A DNA stretch of 64,000 nt from Burkholderia cenocepacia (GCF_900446215.1 NZ_UAQZ01000017.1:248001-312000); one strand, 5' to 3'; counted from the stretch's first letter, positions 15,973 through 26,295 are shown. Notes: a model not told the origin generated them from the sequence alone. Made by a program: numbers and translations.

Positions 15973-17691
15973 CTACACCGTGCCCGGCTCCTGCGGCGCG
16001 GGTGTCGTACCGGCCGCCTCCAGCGCCTGATGCAGCGTGGCAAAGATGCACGTCGCGCCGACCACCTCGGTGATCCCGTGACGATCCATGTCCGCGCGCA
16101 GATAACGGTTCACGCGCCCGAACAGCACGCCGATCCCGCGCGCATGCAGCGACCTGACGAGATCGGTCAAGGTCCGCGCGGCCGAATAGTCGACGTCGGT
16201 GATCGCGCCCGCATCGACGACGAACCAGCGCGGCGGCACCGGCGCCGCCTCGACGAGTTCGGTCACTTCGGCAGCGAACCGGTGATCGTTCGCGAAGAAC
16301 AGGTCGGCGCCGAACCGGTAGACGATCAGCCCCGGCGCCGTCATCGCACCGCGCCGGGTAGGCACCGGCTGCCACCGGCCGTTGCCGGCGACGGGTTCGA
16401 GCACCATCGTGTGAGGCTGGTAGCTGTGGCGCACATGCCGCATCAGCGACAGCGCGACGGCCAGCAGGATGCCCTGCTCGACGCCGACCGTCACGACGGC
16501 CGCGGCCGTGATCAGCGCGAGCGTGAATTCGCCGGGGCTTTCCTCGCGGATCGCCGCGAGACTGCGCACGTTGATCAGCCCGAGCGCGATCGTGAACACG
16601 ATGCCGGCCAGCACCGCATGCGGCAGATACTGCAAATACGGACTGAAGAACAGCAGCACGACGGCGACGACGACGGCGAACGCGAGATGCCCGATCTGGC
16701 TGCGCACGCCCGCGCCGTCGGCCATCGCCGTTTGCGTCGGGCTGCCGTTGACGACGAACGCACCGCCGAGCGCCGCCGCCGCGTTCGCGGCCGCGAGCCC
16801 GAGGATGTCGGCGTTGGTGTCGACGTCCTCGCCGTACTGCTGCGCGAATACGCGCGCGGCGGCCGCGCTCTGCGCGATGATCATCACGAAGCACGAAGCG
16901 GCAACCGGCACGAGATCGAGAAACTGCTGCCACGTGACGGACGGCCAGCGCAGCGGCGGCAGCCCGCCCGCCACGGGCCCCAGCACCGCGATGCCGTGCG
17001 CGGCGAAGCCGAACGCAGCGCTCGCGGCGATGCTGCCCACGACCGCGATCATCGGCATCGGCACGCGCGGCAAGAACCGCTTGCACGCGAGAATCGCGAC
17101 GACGACGAGCGCCGCGAGCGCGAGCGTCGGCCGGTGCGTGTGAGCCAGGTGCGTGACGACGTAGTCGAGTTGCGCGAGGCTGCGCGACGCCGGGTACGGC
17201 ACGGCGAGGCCGAACATGTCGCCGAGCATCGCGATCGACACCTGCACGCCGACGCCGGCGAGAAAACCGACCAGCACCGTGCGCGACAGGAAATCGGCGA
17301 GAAAGCCGAGCTTGAAGATCCGCGCGAGCAGCAGCATCGCGGCGGTCAGCAACGCGACCATGCCGGCCAGCGCCGCATAGTCGGCGCTGCCGGCCGGCGC
17401 CATCGACGACAGCCGGCTCGCGAAAATCGTCGCGGTCGCGGAGTCGGCGGCGACCACGAGATGGCGCGACGCGCCGAAGCACGCGAATGCAACGAGCGGC
17501 AGGAACACCGTGTAGAGCCCGGTGACGGCCGGCATGCCGGCGATGCGCGCGTAGCCGAGCACCTGCGGGATATCCATCGACGCGAGCGAAATGCCCGCGA
17601 CGATGTCGCGTATCGCCGCCGCGCGGCGGATCGGAAGGAGGCCTTTCAGCAGCCGCACGCGTGACGGACGGCTTTCGTTGGAATCTGGCAT
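15973..17691 (-). CDS. SulP-family anion permease with STAS domain
   Basis: 572 residues from MPDSNESRPSR. The membrane part (about residues 20-420) carries SulP hallmarks: DIVAGISLASMDIPQVLGYARIAGMPAVTGLY near the start and the strongly conserved NGSPTQTAMADGAGVRSQIG. A C-terminal STAS domain follows (about 450-565, with FFVNDHRF-like FFANDHRF and a VVDAGAITDVDYSAARTL segment). The family exchanges sulfate, bicarbonate or dicarboxylates at the inner membrane. The start was placed at 17691, since upstream in-frame residues look untranslated. It is divergent from a mechanosensitive channel gene. Confidence 0.88.
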   Translation of the reverse strand: MPDSNESRPSRVRLLKGLLPIRRAAAIRDIVAGISLASMDIPQVLGYARIAGMPAVTGLYTVFLPLVAFACFGASRHLVVAADSATATIFASRLSSMAPAGSADYAALAGMVALLTAAMLLLARIFKLGFLADFLSRTVLVGFLAGVGVQVSIAMLGDMFGLAVPYPASRSLAQLDYVVTHLAHTHRPTLALAALVVVAILACKRFLPRVPMPMIAVVGSIAASAAFGFAAHGIAVLGPVAGGLPPLRWPSVTWQQFLDLVPVAASCFVMIIAQSAAAARVFAQQYGEDVDTNADILGLAAANAAAALGGAFVVNGSPTQTAMADGAGVRSQIGHLAFAVVVAVVLLFFSPYLQYLPHAVLAGIVFTIALGLINVRSLAAIREESPGEFTLALITAAAVVTVGVEQGILLAVALSLMRHVRHSYQPHTMVLEPVAGNGRWQPVPTRRGAMTAPGLIVYRFGADLFFANDHRFAAEVTELVEAAPVPPRWFVVDAGAITDVDYSAARTLTDLVRSLHARGIGVLFGRVNRYLRADMDRHGITEVVGATCIFATLHQALEAAGTTPAPQEPGTV

Positions 17692-18143
17692 GCGTGAAAT
17701 GCGTGAGGTCGAAATGACGAGGCCGCGAACGGGTGCGCGACGGTGTCGCGTGTCGCTCACCGTCGCCGGACCGGCCGCGCACCAACGCGAACGACGCACC
17801 GACGACGCGTGTGACGTCCGCATGATTGCATGGATCGGCTATCGCGCGCATCGAAGCGCAACAGCCGGCCGTCGCGGCTTCCGGACGATCGCGCCCCGTG
17901 AACGACACGTCCGGCGCCCTGCTCGCACACCGGCTTGCGGTGACGTCGATTCGCCGCTCGTCTTCACCTTGATAGAGAGGATACCTGCACAAAGGTGAGC
18001 CGATTCGGGAGCCGATCGCCCGCCTTCGCGGCACGCCTCCGGAACCCGATGGCACAATCACGGTCCCTTTCATGTGCCCTTCACCGGGCGCGCGCCGCGT
18101 CGCGGCGCCGATTCAACGCACAAGAAGGCCCCAGTCTGCTCCT
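17692..18143. other. 452-base divergent intergenic region
   Basis: Contains the promoters of the SulP and YbdG-like genes. Overlapping small frames look like shadows. A relatively AT-rich patch around 17960-17995 may hold a promoter, but no clear hexamer pair or palindrome stands out. Confidence 0.3.
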
Positions 18144-19385
18144 ATGACCCTGAACGAATCCTGGTTGACGCCGCTCGTCGGCATCCTCGTCCTGCTCGCC
18201 GCCGCCGGCGCGATCACCGCCGTCGTGCATTTCCTGCTGTTTCGCGTGGTCGCGCGACTCGCGCGGCTGTCCGCCACGCGCGTCGACGACGCGCTGTTCG
18301 AATTCGGCGCCTTCAAATGGCTGAACCGCATCGTGCCGTTCGTCGTGATCAAGCTCGGGCTCGGCGCGGTGCCCGGCATTCCGGGCCTGGCCGCGCAGGT
18401 CGTCGACAAGGTGCTGTTCGCGCTGATCGTGTTCCTCGTGACGATGACCATCAGCGCGACGCTGTCCGCGCTCGAACACACGCACCGCACGTCCCGGCGC
18501 GACCAGCCGCGCCTGTCGCTGAAAGGCGCGATGCAGCTCGTCAAGCTCGTGATGTTCATCACGGCCGCGCTCGTCGTGATCGGTGATGCGACCGGCAAGC
18601 AGATCGGCCTGCTGCTGTCCGGCATCGGCGCGATGTCGGCGGTGCTGATGCTGATCTTCAAGGACACGCTGCTCGGCCTCGTCGCCGGCGTGCAGCTGTC
18701 GTCGAACGACATGCTGCGGATCGGCGACTGGATCACGATGCCGTCGGCCGGCGCGGACGGCACGGTGATCGACATCACGCTGAACACCGTCAAGGTCGCG
18801 AACTTCGATCACACGATCATCACGGTGCCGACGTGGAAGCTGATCACCGAGAGCTACCAGAACTGGCGCGGGATGACCGAGGCGGGCGGCCGCCGCATCA
18901 AGCGCGCGCTGTTCATCGATGCGACGAGCGTGCGCTTTCTGTCGAACGACGAGATCGAACGTCTCGAACGCCTGACGCTGCTGAAGGATTACCTCGAAGA
19001 CAAGGTCGATGCGATCGCGCAATGGAACGGCACGCTGGGTGCGGCCGGCGACTGCCCGGCGAACCGCCGCCAGCTGACCAATCTCGGCACGTTCCGCGCA
19101 TACGTCGCGAACTACCTGAAGGGCCATCCGCGCATCCGCCGCGACATGACGAACATGGCGCGGCAACTGCCGCTCACGGCCGAAGGCATTCCGCTCGAAC
19201 TGTACTGCTTCACCGATACGACGACGTGGGTCGACTACGAGACCATCCAGGCCGACCTGTTCGACCACCTGATCGCGGTGCTGCCGGAGTTCGGGCTGCG
19301 CGTCTACCAGCATCCGTCGGGCTTCGACATGCGGCAGATGGTCGACACCGCGCAAGCCGGGCTACAGGAGCCACGCGCGGCCTGA
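18144..19385 (+). CDS. mechanosensitive channel family protein, YbdG-like (MscM type)
   Basis: 413 residues, matching E. coli YbdG (415). About five N-terminal membrane helices are followed by the MscS pore helix and beta domain: LLLSGIGAMSAVLMLIFKDTLLGLVAGVQL, then GDWITMPSAGADGTVIDITLNTVKVANFDHTIITVPTW, in which the long insertion and the IDITLNTVKV phrase are typical of the YbdG subgroup. The C-terminal cytosolic domain ends in the conserved VYQHPSGFDMRQM segment. It should act in the inner membrane in relief of mild osmotic downshock. Confidence 0.9.
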   Translation: MTLNESWLTPLVGILVLLAAAGAITAVVHFLLFRVVARLARLSATRVDDALFEFGAFKWLNRIVPFVVIKLGLGAVPGIPGLAAQVVDKVLFALIVFLVTMTISATLSALEHTHRTSRRDQPRLSLKGAMQLVKLVMFITAALVVIGDATGKQIGLLLSGIGAMSAVLMLIFKDTLLGLVAGVQLSSNDMLRIGDWITMPSAGADGTVIDITLNTVKVANFDHTIITVPTWKLITESYQNWRGMTEAGGRRIKRALFIDATSVRFLSNDEIERLERLTLLKDYLEDKVDAIAQWNGTLGAAGDCPANRRQLTNLGTFRAYVANYLKGHPRIRRDMTNMARQLPLTAEGIPLELYCFTDTTTWVDYETIQADLFDHLIAVLPEFGLRVYQHPSGFDMRQMVDTAQAGLQEPRAA

Positions 19386-19422
19386 TACCGGCGCCCGGCG
19401 GCCGGCCGCCGGGCGGCCGCGC

Positions 19423-20844
19423 TCACCGCGCCGCGCACTCCGACGCGAGCCGCCCCAGCACCTTCAGCGCGTCCTCGATCTGCCGCGACCACGGGTAGCT
19501 GTAATTGAGCCGGATGAAATGCCGGTAATCGGCGCCGGCCGAGAACATGTGTCCGGGCCCGACCGTGATCCGCTGCGCGAGCGCCAGCGAATACAGCTTC
19601 ATCGCGTCGACCTGCGGCGGCAGCTCGACCCACAGCACGTACCCGCCCTGCGGCTGCGACAGCCGCGTGCCTTCCGGGAAGAAACGCCGCACCATCGCGC
19701 TCATCAGGCTCGCCTGCTGCGCATACTGCTTGCGCATGCGCCGCAGGTGAAAGTCGTAGCCGTCGTATTTCAGGTACTCGGCGATCGCGAGTTGCTCGAT
19801 CGCGGGCGTCGCGAGCGTATTCAGGAATTTCAGCTTCTCGACCTGGTCGCGGTAGCGGCCCGGCATCGCCCAGCCGATCCGGTAGCGCGGCGACAGGCTC
19901 TTCGTGAACGACGCGCAATGCAGCACCAGCCCGTCGCGATCGAACGACTTCAGCGCGCTCGGCGCCGTGTCGCCGAAGTGCAGCTCGTGATAGACGTCGC
20001 TCTCGATCGCCGGCACGCCGTGCTTCGCGAGCAGTTCGACCAGCGCGCGCTTGCGCGCATCGGGCATCTGGAAGCCGAGTGGATTCTGGAAGTTCGGCAT
20101 CACCATGCACGCCGCGATGCGCTCGCTCGCGAGAATTCGCCCGAGCGCGTCGAGATCGATGCCGTCGCCCGGATGCGTCGCGACTTCCAGCGCACGCATG
20201 CCCATCCGCTCGATCGCGTGCAGCATCGCGTAGAAGGTCGGCGACTCCACCGCGATCGTGTCGCCCGGTTTCGCGACCGCCTGCAGGCACAGGTTGATCG
20301 CCTCGGTCGCGCCGATCGTCATCACGATCTCGCCGGGCTCGACCGCGACTCCGCGCTCCGCATAGCGCCGCGCGATCTGGCGGATCAGCTCCTGGTTGCC
20401 GGGCGGCAGGTCGTCGATCACGCCCCAGCGCGTGCGGCGGCGCCCGATCGCCTGCGCATAGCGCGCGAGGCGCTGCACCGGAAACTGCGACGCGTCGGGA
20501 TACGGCGAGCCGAGCGGCACCGCGTCGTCGCGCGCGATCGAGCGCAGCGTCGACAGCACGAGCCGGCTCACGTCCACGGCCGACGGCTCGGCGGCCGGCG
20601 CGGAGACATGCAATTCCGCCTCGGCCGGCGCCACGGCGCGCGCCCGCACGAAGTAGCCCGACTGCGGCCGGCTTTCGATCAGGCCGCGGCTTTCGAGCAC
20701 GAGGTACGCGCGCAGCACGGTCGTGACGCTGAGCTGCTGCTGCCGGCTCGCCTGACGCACCGACGGAATCCGCTCGCCGGGCCGGTATACGCCCCGCTCG
20801 ATCTGCGCCTGGAGATCGTCGGCCAGTTGTTCGTAACGCTTCAC
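19423..20844 (-). CDS. MocR-type regulator (GntR DNA-binding domain fused to PLP aminotransferase fold)
   Basis: 473 residues. The N-terminal GntR winged helix (residues 1-75: VKRYEQLADDLQAQI, GERIPSVRQASRQQQLSVTTVLRAY) is fused to an aminotransferase class I fold. The PLP lysine region is visible in HCASFTKSLSPRYRIGW, and MPNFQNPLGFQMP matches the substrate/cofactor loop. The GTG start at 20844 follows GGGAGG closely. The gene is divergent from the YdeP-like molybdoenzyme with 152 bases between them, so that gene or the regulator itself may be the target. The ligand is unknown. Confidence 0.88.
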   Translation of the reverse strand: MKRYEQLADDLQAQIERGVYRPGERIPSVRQASRQQQLSVTTVLRAYLVLESRGLIESRPQSGYFVRARAVAPAEAELHVSAPAAEPSAVDVSRLVLSTLRSIARDDAVPLGSPYPDASQFPVQRLARYAQAIGRRRTRWGVIDDLPPGNQELIRQIARRYAERGVAVEPGEIVMTIGATEAINLCLQAVAKPGDTIAVESPTFYAMLHAIERMGMRALEVATHPGDGIDLDALGRILASERIAACMVMPNFQNPLGFQMPDARKRALVELLAKHGVPAIESDVYHELHFGDTAPSALKSFDRDGLVLHCASFTKSLSPRYRIGWAMPGRYRDQVEKLKFLNTLATPAIEQLAIAEYLKYDGYDFHLRRMRKQYAQQASLMSAMVRRFFPEGTRLSQPQGGYVLWVELPPQVDAMKLYSLALAQRITVGPGHMFSAGADYRHFIRLNYSYPWSRQIEDALKVLGRLASECAAR

Positions 20845-20996
20845 GCGCCTCCCTTTCAGCTTCCCTTCAGCAACACAGTTGCGATCCGCACTGTATGAAT
20901 GACCGAAACTGTACTCTTTTTTGAAGTGAACAGGTGTACACACAGCGGGACGGGTGCCGCGCGTACTCTGCACGCATCGACCCCGACACCCGCATC

Positions 20997-23321
20997 ATGA
21001 AAAAGAAATCCGCCACCGCGCGCATCGAACCGTACACCCACCCGGCCGCCGGCTGGGGCGCGCTGAAAGCCGTCACGATCAACCTGATCAAGGAAAAGGT
21101 CGCCGGCGGCAACTACCGCACGCTGCTGCGCCAGAACCAGCCGGACGGCTTCGACTGCCCGGGCTGCGCGTGGCCCGACCGCCAGCACGCGTCGACGTTC
21201 GAATTCTGCGAGAACGGCGTGAAGGCCGTGGCCGCGGAAGCGACGAGCAAGCGCGTGACGCCCGACTTCTTCGCCGCGCACACGGTGACCGAACTGCTCG
21301 AACAGTCGGATTTCGAGCTCGAACAGCACGGCCGGCTCACCGATCCGATGGTGTACGACGCGCGGACCGACCGCTACGTGCCGATCGCGTGGGACGACGC
21401 GTTCGAACTGATCGCCCGCCACCTGCGCGCGCTGCCCGACCCGAACCAGGCCGCGTTCTACACGTCCGGCCGCGCCAGCAACGAGGCCGCGTTCCTGTAT
21501 CAATTGTTCGTGCGGCGGTACGGCACCAACAACTTCCCCGACTGCTCGAACATGTGCCACGAGGCGACGAGCCGCGGGCTGCCGGCGTCGGTCGGGGTCG
21601 GCAAGGGCACCGTCACGCTCGACGATTTCGAGCATGCGGACACGCTGCTGATCTTCGGCCAGAACCCCGCGACCAACCACCCGCGGATGATGGGCGAGCT
21701 GCGCGAATGCGCGAAGCGCGGCGCGACGATCGTGTCGATCAACCCGCTGAAGGAGCGCGGCCTCGAACGCTTCGCCGATCCGCAAAGCCCGCTGGAGATG
21801 CTGACGATGTCGGGCACCAGGATCGCATCGACGTTCATCCAGCCGACGCTCGGCGGCGATTTCGCGCTGATCAAGGGGATGGCCAAGCGCGTGCTCGAAC
21901 TCGACGACGCCGCGCGCGCCGCCGGTGCGCCGCGCGTCATCGACACCGCGTTCATCGGCGAGCACACGGCCGGCTTCGACGCGTTCGCCGACGACCTGCG
22001 CGCCGAAAGCTGGTCCGCGCTGACGGCCGAAAGCGGCGTGCCGTACGAGCAGATCGACGCGCTCGCGCGGCTCTATGCGCGCAGCGAACGCGTGATCGCG
22101 ACGTGGGGGATGGGCATCACGCAGCACAAGCATTCGGTCGCGACGGTGCAGATGCTGACCAACCTGATGCTGATGCGCGGCAACATCGGCCGCCCCGGCG
22201 CCGGCCTGTGCCCGGTGCGCGGCCATTCGAACGTGCAGGGCAACCGCACGGTCGGCATCGAGGAAAAGCCGTCGCAGGCGTTCCTCGACCGGCTCGGCCA
22301 CGTGTTCGACTTCGAACCGCCGCGCCATCACGGCTACGACGTCGTCGAGACGATCGAAGCGATGCTCGACGGCCGCGTGAAGGTGCTGATCGGCCTCGGC
22401 GGCAACTTCGCGATGGCGACGCCCGACACGCCGCGCACGTGGGAAGGCATGCGCCGCTGCGAACTGTCGGTGCACATCACGACGAAGCTGAACCGCAGTC
22501 ACCTGATCCACGGCCGCGACGCGCTGATCCTGCCGACGCTCGGCCGCACCGAGATCGACCTGCAGGACGACGTCGCGCAAGGCGTGACGGTCGAGGACTC
22601 GATGAGCATGGTCCACGTGTCGTACGGGATGAACAAGCCGGCTTCGCCGAACCTGATGTCGGAGCCCGCGATCGTCGCGCACATGGCGCACGCGCTGTTC
22701 GGCAGCGACACGATCGACTGGCTCGCGTACAAGGACGACTACGCGAAGATCCGCGATGCGATCGAGGCGACGCTCGACGGCTTCTACGACTACAACACGC
22801 GCATCGCGCGGCCGGGCGGCTTTCACCTGCGCGTGGCGTCGCGCGACCGCGAATGGCTCACGCCGACGGGCAAGGCGAATTTCATCGCGCACGCGCTGCC
22901 GACCGACACGCCGATCCAGCGTGCCCGCGCGCTGCACGGCGACCGGCTGATGACGCTGATGACGACGCGCTCGCACGACCAGTACAACACGACCGTCTAC
23001 GGACTCGACGACCGCTATCGCGGCGTGTTCGGCCAGCGCCGCGTGGTGTTCGTCAACCGCGACGATCTCGCGATGCTCGGCCTGAAGGCCGGCGAATGGG
23101 TCGACATGGAAACCGTGTGGCACGACGGCATCGAGCGGCGCGCGAACGGCTTCCTGCTCGTCGAGTACGACATCCCGCGCGGCTGCATCGGCGCGTACTA
23201 CCCGGAAACCAACCCGCTCGTGCCGCTCGACAGCGTCGGCGACGTGTGCAACACGCCGACGTCGAAGTCGGTGCCCGTGTTGCTGCATCGCGCGGCCGCG
23301 CCGGCGTCGATCGCCGCCTGA
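20997..23321 (+). CDS. FdhF/YdeP-family molybdopterin oxidoreductase
   Basis: 774 residues, close to E. coli YdeP (759). The N-terminal metal-binding segment FDCPGCAWPDRQHASTFEFCENG is the YdeP signature. The molybdopterin domains follow: FYTSGRASNEAAFLYQLFVRRYGTNNFPDCSNMCHEA, GQNPATNHPRMM and, near the C-terminus, TTRSHDQYNTTVYGLDDRYRG. No Tat signal is present, so it should be cytoplasmic. E. coli YdeP is linked to acid resistance; the reaction is not established. The bestrophin gene starts 12 bases downstream, indicating one operon. Confidence 0.88.
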   Translation: MKKKSATARIEPYTHPAAGWGALKAVTINLIKEKVAGGNYRTLLRQNQPDGFDCPGCAWPDRQHASTFEFCENGVKAVAAEATSKRVTPDFFAAHTVTELLEQSDFELEQHGRLTDPMVYDARTDRYVPIAWDDAFELIARHLRALPDPNQAAFYTSGRASNEAAFLYQLFVRRYGTNNFPDCSNMCHEATSRGLPASVGVGKGTVTLDDFEHADTLLIFGQNPATNHPRMMGELRECAKRGATIVSINPLKERGLERFADPQSPLEMLTMSGTRIASTFIQPTLGGDFALIKGMAKRVLELDDAARAAGAPRVIDTAFIGEHTAGFDAFADDLRAESWSALTAESGVPYEQIDALARLYARSERVIATWGMGITQHKHSVATVQMLTNLMLMRGNIGRPGAGLCPVRGHSNVQGNRTVGIEEKPSQAFLDRLGHVFDFEPPRHHGYDVVETIEAMLDGRVKVLIGLGGNFAMATPDTPRTWEGMRRCELSVHITTKLNRSHLIHGRDALILPTLGRTEIDLQDDVAQGVTVEDSMSMVHVSYGMNKPASPNLMSEPAIVAHMAHALFGSDTIDWLAYKDDYAKIRDAIEATLDGFYDYNTRIARPGGFHLRVASRDREWLTPTGKANFIAHALPTDTPIQRARALHGDRLMTLMTTRSHDQYNTTVYGLDDRYRGVFGQRRVVFVNRDDLAMLGLKAGEWVDMETVWHDGIERRANGFLLVEYDIPRGCIGAYYPETNPLVPLDSVGDVCNTPTSKSVPVLLHRAAAPASIAA

Positions 23322-23333
23322 CGGAGCACGACG

Positions 23334-24254
23334 ATGATCGTTCGTCCGCGCGAGCACTGGCTGCGGATGCTGCTCGTCTGGAACGGCTCGGTGCTGCCGA
23401 CCATCCTGCCGCAACTCGTGCTGACGCTCGCGATCAGCCTCGTCGCGGTCTGGGGCGGCGGCCGCGTGCTCGGCGAGAAGGTGCCGCTGAATCCGACGCC
23501 GTTCACGCTGATCGGCCTGACGCTCGCGATCTTCGCCGGGTTTCGCAACAACGCCAGCTACGAACGCTATCGCGAGGGCCGGCAGCTGTGGGGCGGCGTG
23601 CTGACCGCCACGCGCACGCTGGTGTCGCAGGCGCTCTGCTACGGCGCGGTCGACCATGACGACGCATCGCGCCGCGCGTTCGTGCGCACGGTCGTCGCAT
23701 TCGTCTACACGCTCAAGCATCAGCTGCGCGGCACCGATCCGGCCGCGGACCTGCGCGGGCTGCTCGACGGCGCGACCTATACGCGCGTCGCCGCTGCCCG
23801 GTTTCGTCCGGTCGTCGTCGTGCACGCGCTGCGCGAAGCGTTCGCCGCGCGCGCCGATGCGGGCCAGCTCGCCGACACGCGGCTGTGGATGCTCGATGCG
23901 CGCCTCGACGATCTCGTCGCGATGGTGAGCGGCTGCGAGCGCATCGCATCGACGCCGATTCCGTTTTCATACGACGTGCTGCTGCACCGGACCATCTACG
24001 CATATTGCGTGTTGTTGCCGTTCGGCCTCGTCGATTCGATCGGCGCGGCGACACCTTTTGTAACAGTTTTCGTCGCCTATACGCTGATCGCGCTCGACGC
24101 GATCGCGCATGCGATCGCCGAACCGTTCGGCGACGGGCCGAACCATCTCGCGCTCGATGCGATGACGCGGCAGATCGAGCGCACGCTGCTCGAACTGAAC
24201 CGCGAGCCGCTGCCGGCCGAGGTGACGCCCGGCCCGTCGTACCGCCTCACCTGA
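23334..24254 (+). CDS. bestrophin-family anion channel (YneE-like)
   Basis: 306 residues, matching bacterial bestrophins (E. coli YneE about 304). The N-terminal WLRMLLVWNGSVLPTILPQL, the FRNNASYERYREGRQLWGGVL segment and the late DSIGAATPFVTVFVAYTLIALDAIAHAIAEPFGDGPNHLALD segment are the conserved bestrophin regions; the EPFG...N-x-L pattern lines the cytosolic vestibule. It probably conducts chloride or other anions across the inner membrane. It is cotranscribed with the YdeP-like gene and overlaps the convergent FUSC gene by eight bases. Confidence 0.9.
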   Translation: MIVRPREHWLRMLLVWNGSVLPTILPQLVLTLAISLVAVWGGGRVLGEKVPLNPTPFTLIGLTLAIFAGFRNNASYERYREGRQLWGGVLTATRTLVSQALCYGAVDHDDASRRAFVRTVVAFVYTLKHQLRGTDPAADLRGLLDGATYTRVAAARFRPVVVVHALREAFAARADAGQLADTRLWMLDARLDDLVAMVSGCERIASTPIPFSYDVLLHRTIYAYCVLLPFGLVDSIGAATPFVTVFVAYTLIALDAIAHAIAEPFGDGPNHLALDAMTRQIERTLLELNREPLPAEVTPGPSYRLT

Positions 24255-26295
24255 CCGGCCGCCCCGCCCGATCGCGGCCGGCCAGGAAGTCGCCATGCTC
24301 GGCGGCCGCATCCGCGATCCGCCGCAGCAGGACCACGCCATTCAGCAACGCATGCGCGGCGTCGCCGTCGCGCGCGGCCACGCGACGGCGCAACAGGCGG
24401 GCCGCCGCGTCGCAGCTCCGTTCGAGCCGCGCGAAATCCGCCCGCGCAACGCGCCCGCGCACCGCCGCCGCCGCGCGGCGCGCGGCCGGTTCCCGCGTGG
24501 CCAGTTCAGCGAGCGCCAGCAGGCTGTCGCCGATTCCCCAGATCGCGAGCAGATCGCGCATGTCGTGCTCGATCTGCGTCTGCGGCACGCTGCCCGCGAA
24601 CCCGAGCTCGCGCGCGAGCCGGTCGGCCGTGCGGCTCAGCCACGCGCTCGCCGACCACGCCCGCGGATCGCGCGCGATCCGCACCAGATCGCGGCGCACC
24701 GCGCGATGCAGGCGTCGCCGGCTCGTGCCGGGATCGCCGGGAAACACCAGCGCGAACACCAGCGCACCGAACGCGATGCCGAGCAGCGTCGCGAGCGCGC
24801 TGTTCAGGAACGCGGCGTCGCCGATGCGCGCCGTGTTGTTCGGCGACGTGAAATTCCAGAAGAAGATCGAGAACGCGCTGCCCATCGCGGCCGTGCGCGG
24901 ATGGCGTATCGCCAGGCCGGTGCCGATCAGGAACACGCCGAGGATGTAGGCCAGCATCTCGAAGCCCGACACCGCGGGCAGCAGCGCGAAGTTGCAGACG
25001 ACGCCCGCGACCGCCGCGCATGCCGTGCCTTTCATGAAACCGACGATCGCGCGCACCGAATTGGGGCGTGTCGAGAACAGTGCGCTCACCACCGCCGTGA
25101 TCGCGACGAACCCGCCGCCCGCCGGCCACGCGGTGAAGATCCAGATCGCCGAGGCGGCCAGCACCGCGATGAACGCGCGGACGCCGTTGTGACACGCGAG
25201 CACCGGATCGCGGTGGAACGCATAGCGCACGCGTGCAGGCGGCGGCACCGGCCGCTCGAGCAATGCCTGGCTCGCGAATGCGCGGTCGAAGCCGCCGAGC
25301 AGCGCCGACAGCCGGTCGAGCGTGAGCAGGCGCGACGTGTCGGTGCCGGCCGGCACGGCCGCTTCGACCCGCAGGGCGGCGTCCACCCGTACGCGCAGCG
25401 CCGCCATCTCGTGCCCCGCGTCGCCCGACACGGCGACCCGGTCGAGCACGCCTGCCGCCTCGTCGACGAGCGGCTCCGGCGCACCGCCGGCGCGCGCCGC
25501 ATGCTCGCGGATCGCCTGCCCGGCAGCCTGCGCGGCGAGCACACCGAGCGCCGCCACGCGCAGATGGCCGATCATGTTGCGCACCGGCGGCGCGCCGGCC
25601 GCCGCGTATTCGGCCGCCGTGTCGAGTTCGAGCGCGTCCGCGAACAGCCGGTGCACGGCCGCGTCGTTCGGCTCGCGGCGCAGCGCGCCCGCGCCGACCG
25701 CCACCGCGCGGTCGAGATAGCGCGCGAGCCGCGTGCGGACGTCCTTCAGCGGCGCGCCCGGTGCGAAGACCGTTTCAAACAGCGCACCGCACAGGATGCC
25801 GACCACCACGTACAGAAACCGCGCGACCGCGATATCGAACGCATGCAGCGGCGCCGATACCGCGTCCATCGCGACGATCGCGGCCGTATAGCCCGCGAGC
25901 ACCGCCGCATACGCACGAAAATTCCGCTGGAACGTCGCGATGCCCGCGCACAGGCCGATCCACGCGGCGAGCGCGGGCAGGAACAATTGCGGCGTCTGCT
26001 CGAATGCGCTGGTCAGCGCGAGCGCCACGGTCGCCCCGATCGCGGTGCCGAGAATCCGGTACTGACTCTTCGACAGCCCCATCCCGCGGCTGCCCTGCGC
26101 GACGATCCACACGGTCGAGGCGGCCCAGATCGGATCGTCGAGATTCATGCGGAACGCGATATAGAGCGCGAGCAACGACGCGGCGGTATTGCGTAATGCG
26201 AAGCCGAGCGCGCCCGGCGGCAAGGTGGGCCACGCATCGCGCAGCGCGGCGCGCACGGCCGCGATCGGCGGCAGGCCGGGGACGGAAAATTTCAT
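24247..26295 (-). CDS. FUSC-family exporter, AaeB-like
   Basis: 682 residues from MKFSVPGLPPI. The protein has two membrane blocks of about five or six helices (near residues 25-170 and 370-500) separated by a soluble region, as in AaeB and other aromatic-acid/fusaric-acid resistance exporters. Early motifs include ALRNTAASLLALYIAFRMNLDDPIWAASTVWIV and the repeat-like HNGVRAFIAVLAASAIWIFTAWPAG. AaeB normally works with a membrane-fusion partner AaeA, which is absent here. A LysR gene is divergent at 26451 and is the likely regulator, as AaeR is for aaeXAB. Substrate specificity is inferred. Confidence 0.87.
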   Translation of the reverse strand: MKFSVPGLPPIAAVRAALRDAWPTLPPGALGFALRNTAASLLALYIAFRMNLDDPIWAASTVWIVAQGSRGMGLSKSQYRILGTAIGATVALALTSAFEQTPQLFLPALAAWIGLCAGIATFQRNFRAYAAVLAGYTAAIVAMDAVSAPLHAFDIAVARFLYVVVGILCGALFETVFAPGAPLKDVRTRLARYLDRAVAVGAGALRREPNDAAVHRLFADALELDTAAEYAAAGAPPVRNMIGHLRVAALGVLAAQAAGQAIREHAARAGGAPEPLVDEAAGVLDRVAVSGDAGHEMAALRVRVDAALRVEAAVPAGTDTSRLLTLDRLSALLGGFDRAFASQALLERPVPPPARVRYAFHRDPVLACHNGVRAFIAVLAASAIWIFTAWPAGGGFVAITAVVSALFSTRPNSVRAIVGFMKGTACAAVAGVVCNFALLPAVSGFEMLAYILGVFLIGTGLAIRHPRTAAMGSAFSIFFWNFTSPNNTARIGDAAFLNSALATLLGIAFGALVFALVFPGDPGTSRRRLHRAVRRDLVRIARDPRAWSASAWLSRTADRLARELGFAGSVPQTQIEHDMRDLLAIWGIGDSLLALAELATREPAARRAAAAVRGRVARADFARLERSCDAAARLLRRRVAARDGDAAHALLNGVVLLRRIADAAAEHGDFLAGRDRAGRPVR

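Noticed and set aside
20856-23825. A 989-codon minus-strand frame over the YdeP-like gene
   Set aside because: Same antisense-shadow composition; the plus strand encodes a clear molybdoenzyme.
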